Of a stretch of 64,000 nucleotides of DNA, positions 41,734-50,817 are shown piece after piece. Origin of the DNA: UBA11957 sp963603285. Lineage in GTDB: Bacteria > Bacillota > Clostridia > Lachnospirales > Lachnospiraceae. The notes beneath the pieces are model-generated. The model searched no databases, was not told the DNA's origin, and saw only the letters and a list, made by a program, of their open reading frames with translations. Location of the stretch: positions 1 through 64,000 of the forward strand of contig CAVCMG010000010.1 in the NCBI GenBank assembly GCA_963603285.1. The letters run 5' to 3'. The position numbers and the translations under genes were made by a program. How positions within the stretch are numbered: position 1 is the stretch's first letter; each line of letters begins with the position of its first letter.

Positions 41734-43065
41734 CTACTTTTCCTTCATAACGCTTAAATAGGCCGGACGGATGATCTTGCCCATACCGATGATTTCCTCG
41801 ATCCGGTGTGCGCTCCATCCGCTGATCCTGGCGATGGCAAATAACGGGGTGTACAGCTCCAGCGGGATCCCCAGCATGTCATAGACAAAGCCACTGTAGA
41901 AATCCACGTTCGGGCTTACACCTTTAAAGATCTTCCGCTTCTCGGCGATCAGCTCCGGAGCGATCGTCTCGATAGCATTGTACAGATGCATACTGCGCTG
42001 TTCACCCTTGGCCTCGGCCAGCTTTTCCACAAAGCCCTTGAAGATCCGCTCTCGGGGATCAGACAGCGAATATACGGCATGTCCCATACCATAGATCAAG
42101 CCCTGCCGGTCAAACGTCTCCTTGTCCAGGATCTTTTTCAGATATGCCCGTACCTCGTCATCATCTCCGATATTGCTGACATTGGTGCGGATATCCTTCA
42201 TCATCTCCATAACCTTTAAATTCGCGCCACCGTGCTTTGGTCCTTTCAGGGAGGACATCGCCGCACCGATCGCCGAATAGGTATCCGAGCCGGAGGAAGT
42301 TACCACGCGGGTTGTAAAGGTAGAGTTATTACCGCCGCCATGCTCCATATGCAGCATCAGCGCCACATCCATAACCTGCGCCTCCAGCGGGGTAAAGGAC
42401 TTGTCCGGGCGCAGCATCATCAGCAGATTCTCTGCGGTGGACAGCTGGGGATCCGGGCGGTGGATATACATACTGCCGTTATTGTCGTAATGGTTATAGG
42501 CATGGTAGCCGTAGACCGCCAGCATCGGAAATACCGCAATCAGCTGGATACACTGGCGCAGCACATTCTCCACAGAAATATCCGATACATTCGTATCATA
42601 GGACGCCAGCGTCAGGATACTGCGGGTCATCGAATTCATGATGTCCTTCGACGGCGCTTTCATGATCACATCGCGGGTAAAATTGGTCGGCAGATCGCGG
42701 CAGTGCCAGATCATTTCCTTAAAATCGGCAAACTCCTCTTCATCCGGCAAACGACCAAACAACAGCAGAAACGCCGTACGTTCATAGCCAAACCGCTCCC
42801 TGCCGTAGGATTCGATCAGCTCTTCCACGCGGTAGCCTCTGTACCACAGCTCACCGTCACAGGGAATCCGCTGTCCGTCAACCTCCCGGACAGAAACGAT
42901 CTTTGAGATCGAAGTCAGTCCTGTGACAACACCTTTTCCGTTGAGATCTCTGAGCCCCCGGTATACACCGTACTTTTTGAACAGTTCATCTGAAATACTG
43001 TCGTTTTCCCGGCAGACCGGGGCCATCTTCTGTGCATATGCCTGCATTTTTTCTTCAAATCCCAT
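41734..43065 (-). CDS. gltA: Citrate synthase
   Basis: This 443-residue citrate synthase condenses oxaloacetate and acetyl-CoA in the cytosol, in fermenting clostridia mainly to supply 2-oxoglutarate and glutamate. The catalytic set is visible: the first His in LMLHMEHGGGNNSTFTTR, the second in GMGHAVYS and Asp in NVDFYSG. The sequence belongs to the longer clostridial type with an N-terminal extension of about 40 residues. No aconitase or isocitrate dehydrogenase is adjacent. A TTGACA-18-TATAAT promoter lies at 43168-43197. Confidence 0.96.
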   Translation of the reverse strand: MGFEEKMQAYAQKMAPVCRENDSISDELFKKYGVYRGLRDLNGKGVVTGLTSISKIVSVREVDGQRIPCDGELWYRGYRVEELIESYGRERFGYERTAFLLLFGRLPDEEEFADFKEMIWHCRDLPTNFTRDVIMKAPSKDIMNSMTRSILTLASYDTNVSDISVENVLRQCIQLIAVFPMLAVYGYHAYNHYDNNGSMYIHRPDPQLSTAENLLMMLRPDKSFTPLEAQVMDVALMLHMEHGGGNNSTFTTRVVTSSGSDTYSAIGAAMSSLKGPKHGGANLKVMEMMKDIRTNVSNIGDDDEVRAYLKKILDKETFDRQGLIYGMGHAVYSLSDPRERIFKGFVEKLAEAKGEQRSMHLYNAIETIAPELIAEKRKIFKGVSPNVDFYSGFVYDMLGIPLELYTPLFAIARISGWSAHRIEEIIGMGKIIRPAYLSVMKEK

Positions 43066-43167
43066 AGCTCGCCTCCTGTTTTGGGCAAGTCATCTCACTT
43101 TCCGTCCTATTCCCCCTCAGCCTGAAGGTCTGCCGGATGTCTACAACTCACCAGATTATGTAAATCT

Positions 43168-43197
43168 ATTATAAAAGCCGCCAAAACAGACTGTCAA
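43168..43197 (-). promoter_or_regulatory. Promoter of the citrate synthase operon
   Basis: TTGACA (43192-43197), 18 nt and TATAAT (43168-43173) read left. An imperfect 12-bp inverted repeat (43241-43252 with 43264-43275) lies about 45 nt further upstream and could be a regulator site. Confidence 0.78.
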
Positions 43198-43294
43198 TCA
43201 GTTTCCTCTTTTTTAAGAAATGGTTTACAGACTGTTCATTACCATAAGAAACACGCTTTGCGAGTTTCTCATGGTTATGCTAAGGCAATAAAAT

Positions 43295-43318
43295 AAAAAG
43301 GCCCTGTGGACCTTTTTA
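43295..43318 (-). terminator. Terminator of the germination operon
   Basis: AAAAAGGCCC and GGACCTTTTT form a short stem with a T-run on the minus strand, 10 nt after the stop at 43329. Confidence 0.78.
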
Positions 43319-43328
43319 CCTGAAAATT

Positions 43329-43778
43329 TTAAAGTATAAAGCTGCTGCCTCTGGCCATGATCTCCAGCTTCAGCTCGCAGTCTACGGCATGCTCTCCGTT
43401 CATTTCCAGCGCATATTTCACATCCAGATCGATCCGGTCGTCGGTCTCGTGCATCGTATAGCTCGTCGTCGATATGCCCATCTCGATCTCACCAAAGGGT
43501 GTGCCGTACATACTCATATTCTTGCGGTTTTCCTGAAAGATCATCTGCACATTGATCGCGCCGCTTTTGTTGACCTCCAGCACCTCGGGATGCAGCTTTA
43601 CCGTATTTACGGCGCTCATCTCTGCCTCTTCATATATCTCCTCGTACTGCACATACCGTTCTCCATTCTCCGTATAAAAGCGGCCGGACGTCACAATAGA
43701 GATCGGTTCTTCAGACGTCTGTGATTCTACGGGCGATGACTGGATCCCTGTCACTCTTACCAGTACTTCTTCTGTCAT
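43329..43778 (-). CDS. DUF1934 (YwiB-like) beta-barrel protein
   Basis: The 149-residue protein matches the small lipocalin-like DUF1934 family: SGRFYTENGERYVQYEE, EVNKSGAINVQMIFQENRKN and the C-terminal ISTTSYTMHETDDRIDLDVKYALEMNG. It is cytoplasmic, with a possible binding cavity; no biochemical role is established. CGGAGGAAGC precedes the ATG, which overlaps the stop of the tiny upstream frame at 43775. It is the last gene of the germination operon. Confidence 0.9.
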   Translation of the reverse strand: MTEEVLVRVTGIQSSPVESQTSEEPISIVTSGRFYTENGERYVQYEEIYEEAEMSAVNTVKLHPEVLEVNKSGAINVQMIFQENRKNMSMYGTPFGEIEMGISTTSYTMHETDDRIDLDVKYALEMNGEHAVDCELKLEIMARGSSFIL

Positions 43779-43975
43779 ACGCTTCCTCCGTTCGTAAATT
43801 CGATAAGTTCACCGTACAGACGCCCTGAAGCTGCCTGTACAGTTCTGTACCAGACATTGTATACTGCCACAGCCTGTTTTGCAAGCGCTGTTCCTCTTTG
43901 CTGTCTGTTTTCTCCCGTCCGCAGACTGCCTGTTTTGTCAGCTTCCGCGCAAACGGTCAGCTTTCCTTTATCCAT
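43775..43975 (-). CDS. Possible 66-residue protein in the germination operon
   Basis: The frame fills the 178-nt gap between the GerAB-GerAC fusion gene and the DUF1934 gene. It overlaps the former by 19 nt and the latter by 4 nt (ATGA). The product is basic and hydrophilic, with one aromatic patch (VAVYNVWYRTV). I recognise no family and no good ribosome-binding site precedes it. The tight overlaps support it; the missing Shine-Dalgarno sequence argues against it. Confidence 0.4.
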   Translation of the reverse strand: MDKGKLTVCAEADKTGSLRTGENRQQRGTALAKQAVAVYNVWYRTVQAASGRLYGELIEFTNGGSV

Positions 43976-45426
43976 AGGCAGCCATTTTTTTCGATCACCT
44001 CTGGCAGACCGGTTTTGTTTTTCCCATTCTCCCAGTCCACCAGAAGCTGCTGCAACGTCAGATGGCCCTTTGCCGGGCCAAACCGGTTTTCATACAGCTC
44101 AGAGATATATTTTCCAACACCGTTTTCGCCTGTATCCGTCTTTAAAAGACTGCGGATATCCTCTGCCGCAAAGACATAGCTGTTTTCATCCATCTCCTGC
44201 CAGGCAGCCAGCTCATCAAAAAGCCGTGATGCCATCTTCCGGTTTTCCATCAGCTTTTCTCCCAGAATCGTCACCTCGATATGACCGAAATCCGGCTGCA
44301 GATTCTGACTGTCACCAAAGATCTCACGGGCATCGGCAAAGCTTCTGGCTGAAATCTCACTTACCTCCCCCTTTTCCTGCAAAGGGAACCAGAACACATA
44401 GCCATCCTCCGACCAGTCCGCTGCAAAAGTCCCCACATAGGCCCTGTCCTGTACCTCTACACCACTGTAGCGGTACACGAAAAGCACCAGTGCCAGAAGA
44501 CCCAGCGCCACCAGATCCTTCCAGCGCCACAGCCGCGCACTGCCCTCGGGCACACCCAGAAGCCGCAGGCAGCCAAAGATCTTTTCCAGCAAAAGTCCCG
44601 CCGCCAGAAATACCGCAAACAAAAAGGCTCCGGCCCACAGCGCGTCCACCCGTTCCAGAAACTTTCCCGGCACACTGATTCCCTGCAAAAGACTCAGCGT
44701 CGGCCACCGGCGGTACATGGTCCCCTGTGCGCCATATACCAGACCGAAAAGCACACAGATTCCCGCAAGAAAAAGCCCCAGAATCAGGTAAAGTCCCTCC
44801 TTACTGTCCGGCCACATCCCCTTTTTCCCCGTTCCCGGGATCAGCAGCATATACCATGACACCAGAAGATACACACCGGCCGCCAGTAAAATCTGGCGGA
44901 TATCCACAGACAGCTCTCCCAGCCGCGAAAAATCCGGTATCTGCCTGATGCCAAGAAGCGGCATTCCCACGACAAACAAAAGAAGCCACGGCAAAGACAC
45001 AGCCACCATCCGCTGCCACGTACTTTCCCGCTTTCCCCAGGCAGGCAGAAGCATCAGAAGAATCAGTCCCCACGCCATCCACAGCTGCATACCGTTCCAG
45101 AAGCAGTCCCGGATAAAGAGCGCACTGCTGCCAGTCAACGCGATGCAGACCGCCGTATACCAGAGCAGCCGCACCACAGCCAGTATTTTTTGCCCTTTAC
45201 CCTGCACCGGCTGCCGTACCGCCTGTGGCATAGCCAGTCCGATCCTGTGCAGCACACAGAGGACAGCTGTTCCCAGCAGTATTCCAACCGCCCCGTTATA
45301 CCCGGTAAACAGACGGCTTTTTGGCAGAAACAGCGAAAAAATCGCGGCTGCCACCGTAAAGTAACGCCAGGGCTGCACCTGTTTTCGTTTTTGCCAGACT
45401 CTGCCCTGCTTTATTTTCTCTTTCAT
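43957..45426 (-). CDS. Spore germination protein: GerAB-like membrane part fused to GerAC N-domain
   Basis: The 489-residue protein has about ten transmembrane helices in residues 20-320 in the style of GerAB permease-like subunits. The LERVDALWAGAFLFAVFLAA segment recalls the FxRxE helix. From about 325 an extracellular domain follows: DRAYVGTFAADWSEDGYVFW, DFGHIEVTILGEKLMENRKM and VFAAEDIRSLLKTDTGENGV are the pattern of the first domain of Ger(x)C lipoproteins. There is no lipobox and no separate gerAC gene here, so the C subunit seems fused to the B subunit. The start overlaps the gerAA stop (ATGA). Confidence 0.8.
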   Translation of the reverse strand: MKEKIKQGRVWQKRKQVQPWRYFTVAAAIFSLFLPKSRLFTGYNGAVGILLGTAVLCVLHRIGLAMPQAVRQPVQGKGQKILAVVRLLWYTAVCIALTGSSALFIRDCFWNGMQLWMAWGLILLMLLPAWGKRESTWQRMVAVSLPWLLLFVVGMPLLGIRQIPDFSRLGELSVDIRQILLAAGVYLLVSWYMLLIPGTGKKGMWPDSKEGLYLILGLFLAGICVLFGLVYGAQGTMYRRWPTLSLLQGISVPGKFLERVDALWAGAFLFAVFLAAGLLLEKIFGCLRLLGVPEGSARLWRWKDLVALGLLALVLFVYRYSGVEVQDRAYVGTFAADWSEDGYVFWFPLQEKGEVSEISARSFADAREIFGDSQNLQPDFGHIEVTILGEKLMENRKMASRLFDELAAWQEMDENSYVFAAEDIRSLLKTDTGENGVGKYISELYENRFGPAKGHLTLQQLLVDWENGKNKTGLPEVIEKNGCLWIKES

Positions 45427-46904
45427 ACCCCGGTATCCTCCCCGTGCGTCTTTCTGAGCCGTATCGACTCCTCCTCATTCACAAAATATGGCCTGTTTCT
45501 TAACCCCGCCATCGGCTTTCTGTACAGACCGTCCTGCGCATTCAATGTGTGACGGTGTACGATCTGCAGATACGGGACACCAAAGCTTGTCAGTCCGCAC
45601 AGATGCAGAAGCAGCCAGAAGCTGCCGCCCACGATACCGGCAAGTCCCAGAAAACCGCCAAGGAAAATAAACAGAAACCGCACCAGACGCAGCGCGCCGC
45701 CAAATTCCTCATCCGGCACCGCAAACGTACAGAGCGCTCCAAACGCCACGACAATCACCGACATCGGACTGACCAGATTGGCTGACACGGCGGCATCTCC
45801 GATGATCAGCCCGCCCACGATACCGATCGTCCCGCTTAACGGCCCCGGCATCCGTACCCCGGCTTCCCGGATCACCTCAAACGACAGTTCCATCAAAAGC
45901 ACCTCGATCAGCGGAGGAAACGGCACGCCACTACGGGACTCTGCCAGAGACAGCAAAAGCGGTGTCGGCAGGATCTGGGTATGAAAGCTGACGACAGCCA
46001 GATAAAAGGAAGAAATATACAGAGCCGCCAGCATGGCCCCATACCGGATCAGCCGGGCAAAGCTGACGATTTCAAAATGATTGTACCTGTCCTCGCTGAC
46101 CCGCAGAAAGTCCGAAAATCCTGCTGGAAGCATCAGCGCCGTGGGTGAATTGTCACACAGCAATACGACTCTGCCCTGCAGAATCTCCTGTGCTGCCCGG
46201 TCCGGCCGTTGGGTGGTCTGAAACTGCGGGAAAGGCGAAGCCCAGTCCTTTTTTAAGAGCTGTTCGAGTGTGCCGCTGTCAAATACGCCATCGATCAGCC
46301 ATTCTTCGACGCCCTCCTGCAGCCTTTGCAGAAATTCCGGCCGTGCCAGCCTTTCCATATATAAAAAGGCGATCGTGGTCTCTGAACGCACACCGGCCTT
46401 TTTTTCCACCACCTTAAAGTCAGCACTGCGCAGCCGCTTGCGCACCAGCGCTTCATTGGCTTTGACCGAATCGCAGAAGCCCTCCGAAGAGCCCCGGATC
46501 ACCTTTTCCGCTTCACAGCTGCCCACCGGCTTTCCCGGATACCCCTTGTCTGCAACAGAAACGGCCACCGGACAGCCCTCGGCAAATAAAAGCACATCCC
46601 CGGTAAACAGCACGGCGATTGCTTCCTCCAGTGTCGTAAAACGCTTGCTCTTACCGGCACCGATGCCATCCTCTGCCAGAAGGTTTTTTTGTTCTTCCAG
46701 AGAACGCTCATCCAGCTGGTGCAAAAGATCAGCGATCACCGACTGGTCCAGCAATACATTGGATACCGTCGTCTCCCCGTACACCAGAAATATCCGCCCC
46801 TCTTTAAGGCGGATCTCCTGCCGGACAATATCCATACAGTCCTTTAACATATCCTCCACATGCGCGATATTTTCATCCAGATTTTCCACAACAGGTATTG
46901 CCAT
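45423..46904 (-). CDS. Spore germinant receptor subunit, GerAA type
   Basis: The 493-residue GerAA-family protein has an N-terminal cytoplasmic domain (MAIPVVENLDENIAHVEDML, SVIADLLHQLDERSLEEQK) and then SRPDRAAQE-type and LCDNSPTALMLP segments that mark the family. Five membrane helices run from about 290 to 425, and a short tail follows. With the fusion protein it would form a germinant receptor in the spore inner membrane. The ATG at 46904 (GAAAGGAGCG before it) is chosen over an upstream frame start at 46964. A strong terminator lies just 19 nt upstream of the ATG. Confidence 0.92.
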   Translation of the reverse strand: MAIPVVENLDENIAHVEDMLKDCMDIVRQEIRLKEGRIFLVYGETTVSNVLLDQSVIADLLHQLDERSLEEQKNLLAEDGIGAGKSKRFTTLEEAIAVLFTGDVLLFAEGCPVAVSVADKGYPGKPVGSCEAEKVIRGSSEGFCDSVKANEALVRKRLRSADFKVVEKKAGVRSETTIAFLYMERLARPEFLQRLQEGVEEWLIDGVFDSGTLEQLLKKDWASPFPQFQTTQRPDRAAQEILQGRVVLLCDNSPTALMLPAGFSDFLRVSEDRYNHFEIVSFARLIRYGAMLAALYISSFYLAVVSFHTQILPTPLLLSLAESRSGVPFPPLIEVLLMELSFEVIREAGVRMPGPLSGTIGIVGGLIIGDAAVSANLVSPMSVIVVAFGALCTFAVPDEEFGGALRLVRFLFIFLGGFLGLAGIVGGSFWLLLHLCGLTSFGVPYLQIVHRHTLNAQDGLYRKPMAGLRNRPYFVNEEESIRLRKTHGEDTGV

Positions 46905-46922
46905 AAGACGCTCCTTTCCATG

Positions 46923-46959
46923 AAAAAAGAAGTATCTCCATGCCGGAAATACTTCTTTT
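46923..46959 (-). terminator. Terminator of the GntR regulator gene, just before gerAA
   Basis: A perfect 11-bp stem (46925-46935 with 46949-46959) is followed on the minus strand by six T residues. It ends only about 20 nt before the gerAA start, so any gerAA promoter must lie inside or upstream of it. Confidence 0.9.
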
Positions 46960-47014
46960 ATCATGCCCCAAAGAGCCTTATTTCATTCTTTTGGTAACCG
47001 TATGATCTGAATCC

Positions 47015-47686
47015 TTACTGTTTGGTTTTCAGCATACGGATAATCGACTGCTGCTGATTCTCGATATGGCGGCACAGGATCGTGCGTGCTTCCTCGACGT
47101 TACGCTCTTCAAGGGCTTCGCAGATCGCTTTATGCTCCGCAGAAAGTCCCTTACGGACATCCTGATTTTTCAGATGCTCGATACGGTAGCGGTACATCTG
47201 CTCGCGCAGGTTGTTGGTAATATTACAAAGACAGGCATTGTCTGTTGCTTTATAGATCAGGGAATGGAAATTCTCATCTGCCTGGGCCAGTGCCGTCAGA
47301 TCGTTCTTGTCGATCGCCGCATCAAATTCGGCGGCTGCCGCACGGATCGCACCAAACTGCTCGTCCGTCATACGTTCACAGGCAAAGCGCACGGCCATCT
47401 CTTCCAGTCCGAGACGTACCTCCAGCACCTCCACCAGATCCTTCTCTGTAATCTGGGCCACCTGCGCACCGCGGCGCGGCATCATAATAACTAGTCCCTC
47501 CTGCTCCAGCTTATGGATCGCCTCACGGACCGGTGTCCGGCTCACACCCAGCTTATTGGCCAGCGTAATCTCCATCAGACGCTCTCCCGGCTGCAGTTCT
47601 CCGGTAAGGATGGCCTGCCGCAGGGTCTTAAAGACCACATCACGAAGCGGCAGATATTCATTCATATCCACGTGAAAATCGTTCAT
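47015..47686 (-). CDS. GntR-family regulator with FCD domain
   Basis: The 223-residue regulator has the GntR winged helix (LPLRDVVFKTLRQAILTGEL, LANKLGVSRTPVREAIHKLE) and a C-terminal FCD helical sensor domain (LVEVLEVRLGLEEMAVRFAC, ENFHSLIYKAT, EHKAICEALEERNVEEA). Its Asp and His residues usually bind a metal that holds a small acid ligand. It lies 45 nt after ispE, with GGAGGAAC before the ATG, and is followed by a terminator. The ligand and targets are unknown. Confidence 0.94.
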   Translation of the reverse strand: MNDFHVDMNEYLPLRDVVFKTLRQAILTGELQPGERLMEITLANKLGVSRTPVREAIHKLEQEGLVIMMPRRGAQVAQITEKDLVEVLEVRLGLEEMAVRFACERMTDEQFGAIRAAAAEFDAAIDKNDLTALAQADENFHSLIYKATDNACLCNITNNLREQMYRYRIEHLKNQDVRKGLSAEHKAICEALEERNVEEARTILCRHIENQQQSIIRMLKTKQ

Positions 47687-47731
47687 CTTTTGTTCCTCCG
47701 CTTTGAAAAGATTTTTCCTGTGTAATTATTT

Positions 47732-48586
47732 TCAGTTAAAAAAACTTGTCAGGTATACCACCTGTGCCAGACCGCTGGCTTTTATGGCCTGTTTTGCCTT
47801 TTTGCCCTGCGTGGCGTCCTCAAATATGCCAAACACTGTCGGCCCGCTGCCACTCATCATGGCTCCCAGCGCACCGTTTTTCAGCATCGCATCCCGGATC
47901 TTACCGATCTGGGGATACGCAGGGATCGTCACCGTTTCCAGTACGTTGCCCATGCGCTCTGCCATAGTCTTCAGATCTCCGGCCTCGATCGCCGCACGCA
48001 CACCGTCGATGTCCGGGTGCTCTTTCAGCTGCTCAAGATGGAGATTTTCATAGACAAACTTTGTAGAAACACTGATCGGCGGTTTCGCGATCAGTACATA
48101 GCCCCTGGGTGCTTTTGGCAGTACCGTAAGCTTCTCCCCGATACCCTCTGCCAGAGCCGTGCCCCGCAGAATACAGTACGGTACATCCGCTCCGATCCTT
48201 ACTCCACGCTCCATCAGCGCTCTTCTGGAAAGTCCCAGACCAAACATCCGGTTGACCCCCACCATAACGGCTGCTGCATCCGAGCTGCCTCCGGCCATAC
48301 CTGCTGCAACCGGGATAAACTTCTCCAGCCGGATCTCTACCCCCTGCTGTATATGAAATTCGTCCATCAGAAGCTTCGCCGCACGGTAAACCAGATTGTC
48401 TTCGTTGACCGGCAGATACCGCAGATTGGTCTGCACCTGAATCCCCGGTGTATCTGTCCGTGTCAGCTCTATGCTGTCGTACATCCGGATCGTCTGCATG
48501 ATCATACGGACTTCGTGGTAGCCATCCTCACGTCTTCGCACCACATCCAGACCCAGATTGATCTTTGCCATTGCTCTTAATTTCAT
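47732..48586 (-). CDS. ispE: 4-diphosphocytidyl-2-C-methyl-D-erythritol kinase
   Basis: This 284-residue GHMP kinase phosphorylates the 2-hydroxyl of CDP-methylerythritol in the MEP pathway of isoprenoid synthesis. N-terminal AKINLGLDVVRRREDGYHEV, the ATP loop PVAAGMAGGSSDAAAVM and the C-terminal MSGSGPTVFGIF are all intact, and the length is normal. A TTGCAT-16-TACAGT promoter may lie near 48630-48660. The GntR gene follows in the same direction. Confidence 0.96.
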   Translation of the reverse strand: MKLRAMAKINLGLDVVRRREDGYHEVRMIMQTIRMYDSIELTRTDTPGIQVQTNLRYLPVNEDNLVYRAAKLLMDEFHIQQGVEIRLEKFIPVAAGMAGGSSDAAAVMVGVNRMFGLGLSRRALMERGVRIGADVPYCILRGTALAEGIGEKLTVLPKAPRGYVLIAKPPISVSTKFVYENLHLEQLKEHPDIDGVRAAIEAGDLKTMAERMGNVLETVTIPAYPQIGKIRDAMLKNGALGAMMSGSGPTVFGIFEDATQGKKAKQAIKASGLAQVVYLTSFFN

Positions 48587-48686
48587 TGCTTTTGTGCCTT
48601 CCTCTACTTATTTCGCACTTTGTATACAATACAACATCCACTGTACCATAAAAAATACAAAATGCAAAGAGGAAATTGGTAATTTT

Positions 48687-50246
48687 TTAACTTTCTACCT
48701 TTTTCACAAGAAAAACGGTCTGTCCCGGTGCAGGTTCACCCTGCAGATCGTTTAAAGCCATGATATCTTCCACAGTCGTATAGTAGGTTTTGGCCAGATC
48801 CCACAGTGTATCCTGCTGCCCGATTCTGCAGCAGACGATGCCCGGAAGCGCCCGGATCTTATCCATATTCAGCGGCTGCGTAGTGATCTCGCGAAGCAGC
48901 GGGATCTCCTTTTTTTCCACAACCAGCGCGCCGCAGCTGACCAGCGCACGGATCTCGATCTCATGGCTGTCCGCCATCGTTGTCGACAGCTGTTCCAGAT
49001 CAGCCTGCAGCTCGTAATCGATCTCGCCGTGCATATCCGGCACTTCGATCATCTGTTCAAAGGGCAGCACCGTCTCCATCGCATAAAATGGCATCTCATC
49101 GTCGCTGACAATATACAGAATCCTTACCTTTAGGATGCCTTCCACGGCCAGACCGCCCGGCGTCACACGGCAGTCATCCACCCGCAGCCGGGCATTGCTG
49201 TGGCAGATCTGCAGGATTTTCCCCTGTGCCTCCCCCGTACTCACGCGGTCGCTGACACGGCATTTGGCCTCATTGCGCACCAGCAGATGTTCGATCATCG
49301 TCTGCTCCGTCACCGGCTGACATTCCCTGACCGGATCACAGACGTCCATCAGTACCGGGAACTCCTCTTCCTTTTGCAGCCGCAGGTCTGCCTCCAGCAC
49401 AGCCTCCGCTGTCAGAATACGCTCCTCGCCGTTGGCATCCGGCCGGACGGCAAGCTCCTCCTGTGTCAGACGTACCCCGATATCCGGCAGCTGGTCTGTA
49501 TGGCAGCCCTCACAGGGCAGTGTACCGCTGACCGGGATAACCTGCTCGATCCATTCCGGTGGACTTAAAATGTCCTCTCCACTGTACAAAAGGAAGACAA
49601 ACATTTCCCCCGTATAGGCGATTTCGCCCTCCATACAGCGGAATTTCAGTCCGCGCGCCTCGATTTCCTGCCACAGTACCTGCTCCACATCCTGCCGGTT
49701 GGAGGGCAGAAGGATCTCTTCCTTCAGATGGATCGTCTCTTTCCTATGTACCTTTACACCCAGTATGGCTTCCTTCTGCGTTCTGCAGGATACACTGTCC
49801 TCCCCTGTCACACCCAGCGGCAGAAGCAATGTCCGCTTTTCCTGAATATCTGCCCGGAAAGAAATGACGGCCTGGATACCCAGCTTGCGCGGATGGATCA
49901 GATGCAGCGAAAGATCCTCCAGCTCCCACTGCAGGCGGATCTTGTCGCCCTCCCGGACGCCCTCCAGCCGTATCGTCTCCTCCACAGGGATCTGGCCGGT
50001 AAAGCTTCGGATGCCCCGGTTCTCATCATCTGCCACGTACAGCAGACAGAATACGAGATGACCGGACAGTGTCACGGCATCGTCCCCTACCTGCACATCA
50101 TCGATATGCACGCTGCCTTTTTTCTGGATCATCCGCCCGACATCCGGGCAGCTGTCCGGTACATTAAATTCTTCATCACAGGTGATCTGGCTCTGGGCGC
50201 TGCTTTTTTTGCAGAGCACCGGATATTCCTGCTTTTTTAACTCCAT
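48687..50246 (-). CDS. sipL: SipL-like spore morphogenesis protein (DUF3794 repeats plus LysM)
   Basis: The 519-residue protein contains three DUF3794-type beta modules, with CDEEFNVPDSCPDVGRMIQ at the N-terminus marking the first and ISVVE-like EGILKVRILYIVSDDE the last. It ends in a LysM domain (CRIGQQDTLWDLAKTYYTTV). This is the architecture of SipL, which links the SpoIVA coat basement layer to the forespore surface in clostridia. The start at 50246 follows GGAGGGAAGC. It supports, with the ger operon, that the organism sporulates. Confidence 0.9.
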   Translation of the reverse strand: MELKKQEYPVLCKKSSAQSQITCDEEFNVPDSCPDVGRMIQKKGSVHIDDVQVGDDAVTLSGHLVFCLLYVADDENRGIRSFTGQIPVEETIRLEGVREGDKIRLQWELEDLSLHLIHPRKLGIQAVISFRADIQEKRTLLLPLGVTGEDSVSCRTQKEAILGVKVHRKETIHLKEEILLPSNRQDVEQVLWQEIEARGLKFRCMEGEIAYTGEMFVFLLYSGEDILSPPEWIEQVIPVSGTLPCEGCHTDQLPDIGVRLTQEELAVRPDANGEERILTAEAVLEADLRLQKEEEFPVLMDVCDPVRECQPVTEQTMIEHLLVRNEAKCRVSDRVSTGEAQGKILQICHSNARLRVDDCRVTPGGLAVEGILKVRILYIVSDDEMPFYAMETVLPFEQMIEVPDMHGEIDYELQADLEQLSTTMADSHEIEIRALVSCGALVVEKKEIPLLREITTQPLNMDKIRALPGIVCCRIGQQDTLWDLAKTYYTTVEDIMALNDLQGEPAPGQTVFLVKKVES

Positions 50247-50300
50247 GCTTCCCTCCTGCAACTGCTCTCTTTCTTTTACATGCTGTATGCGCCGTATGTG

Positions 50301-50732
50301 CTACGGTTCAAAAATGACCGGCAGATCCAGATACTCGGTCTTAACCACCAGCCATGGGGCCGTACTGGTACTGTTTTCCGTACTTTCTGTCGTTTCGTCA
50401 CTGCCCGGCCCGATCAGCTCTGCCTGAAAATAGATGGCATCCTTTGTCGCTGTCAGATGATTGACCCGGATGCTGTAGCCACCGCTTTCCTGCACCGGAT
50501 AGCCGCAGATCAGATACAGGCTGTCGCCGTACTGGCAGGCGGTCTCAAAGGACGTTCCCAGCTTTTCATCCAGTACGGCCTCCACTTCTTCGGGCAGTTC
50601 GCTTCTGGCCGTCACGGTGAAATCCAGCTGACGCCCCTCTTCCTTGTGCAGTACCTCTGCGGAACAGGCGCAAAGGCAAAGGCACAGTAACAGTCCGGAC
50701 AGCACAATAAGCAGACAACTTTTTCGTTTCAT
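50301..50732 (-). CDS. PrcB-like C-terminal-domain lipoprotein
   Basis: The 143-residue protein has a signal peptide with a probable lipobox (LLCLCLCAC, Cys23 or nearby). A small beta domain carries GYPVQESGGYSIRVNHLTAT and PWLVVKTEYLDLPVIFEP, as in the PrcB C-terminal family, first named in a treponemal protease complex. It would be anchored outside the membrane. It lies 54 nt upstream of sipL on the same strand, so it may be expressed during sporulation. Function unknown. Confidence 0.82.
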   Translation of the reverse strand: MKRKSCLLIVLSGLLLCLCLCACSAEVLHKEEGRQLDFTVTARSELPEEVEAVLDEKLGTSFETACQYGDSLYLICGYPVQESGGYSIRVNHLTATKDAIYFQAELIGPGSDETTESTENSTSTAPWLVVKTEYLDLPVIFEP

Positions 50733-50817
50733 ACTTCCTCCTGATTCTCCATGTGCCGTATATTCCTCTTTTATTGTATGTGCGGGTGGAAAAATTATGT
50801 CTTTTTTCCGCCCCGGC

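Noticed and set aside
43857..44678. Pro/Ser-rich 273-residue plus-strand frame opposite the germination gene
   Set aside because: It is a shadow of the GerAB-GerAC fusion. The proline and serine richness comes from the opposite strand's codons.
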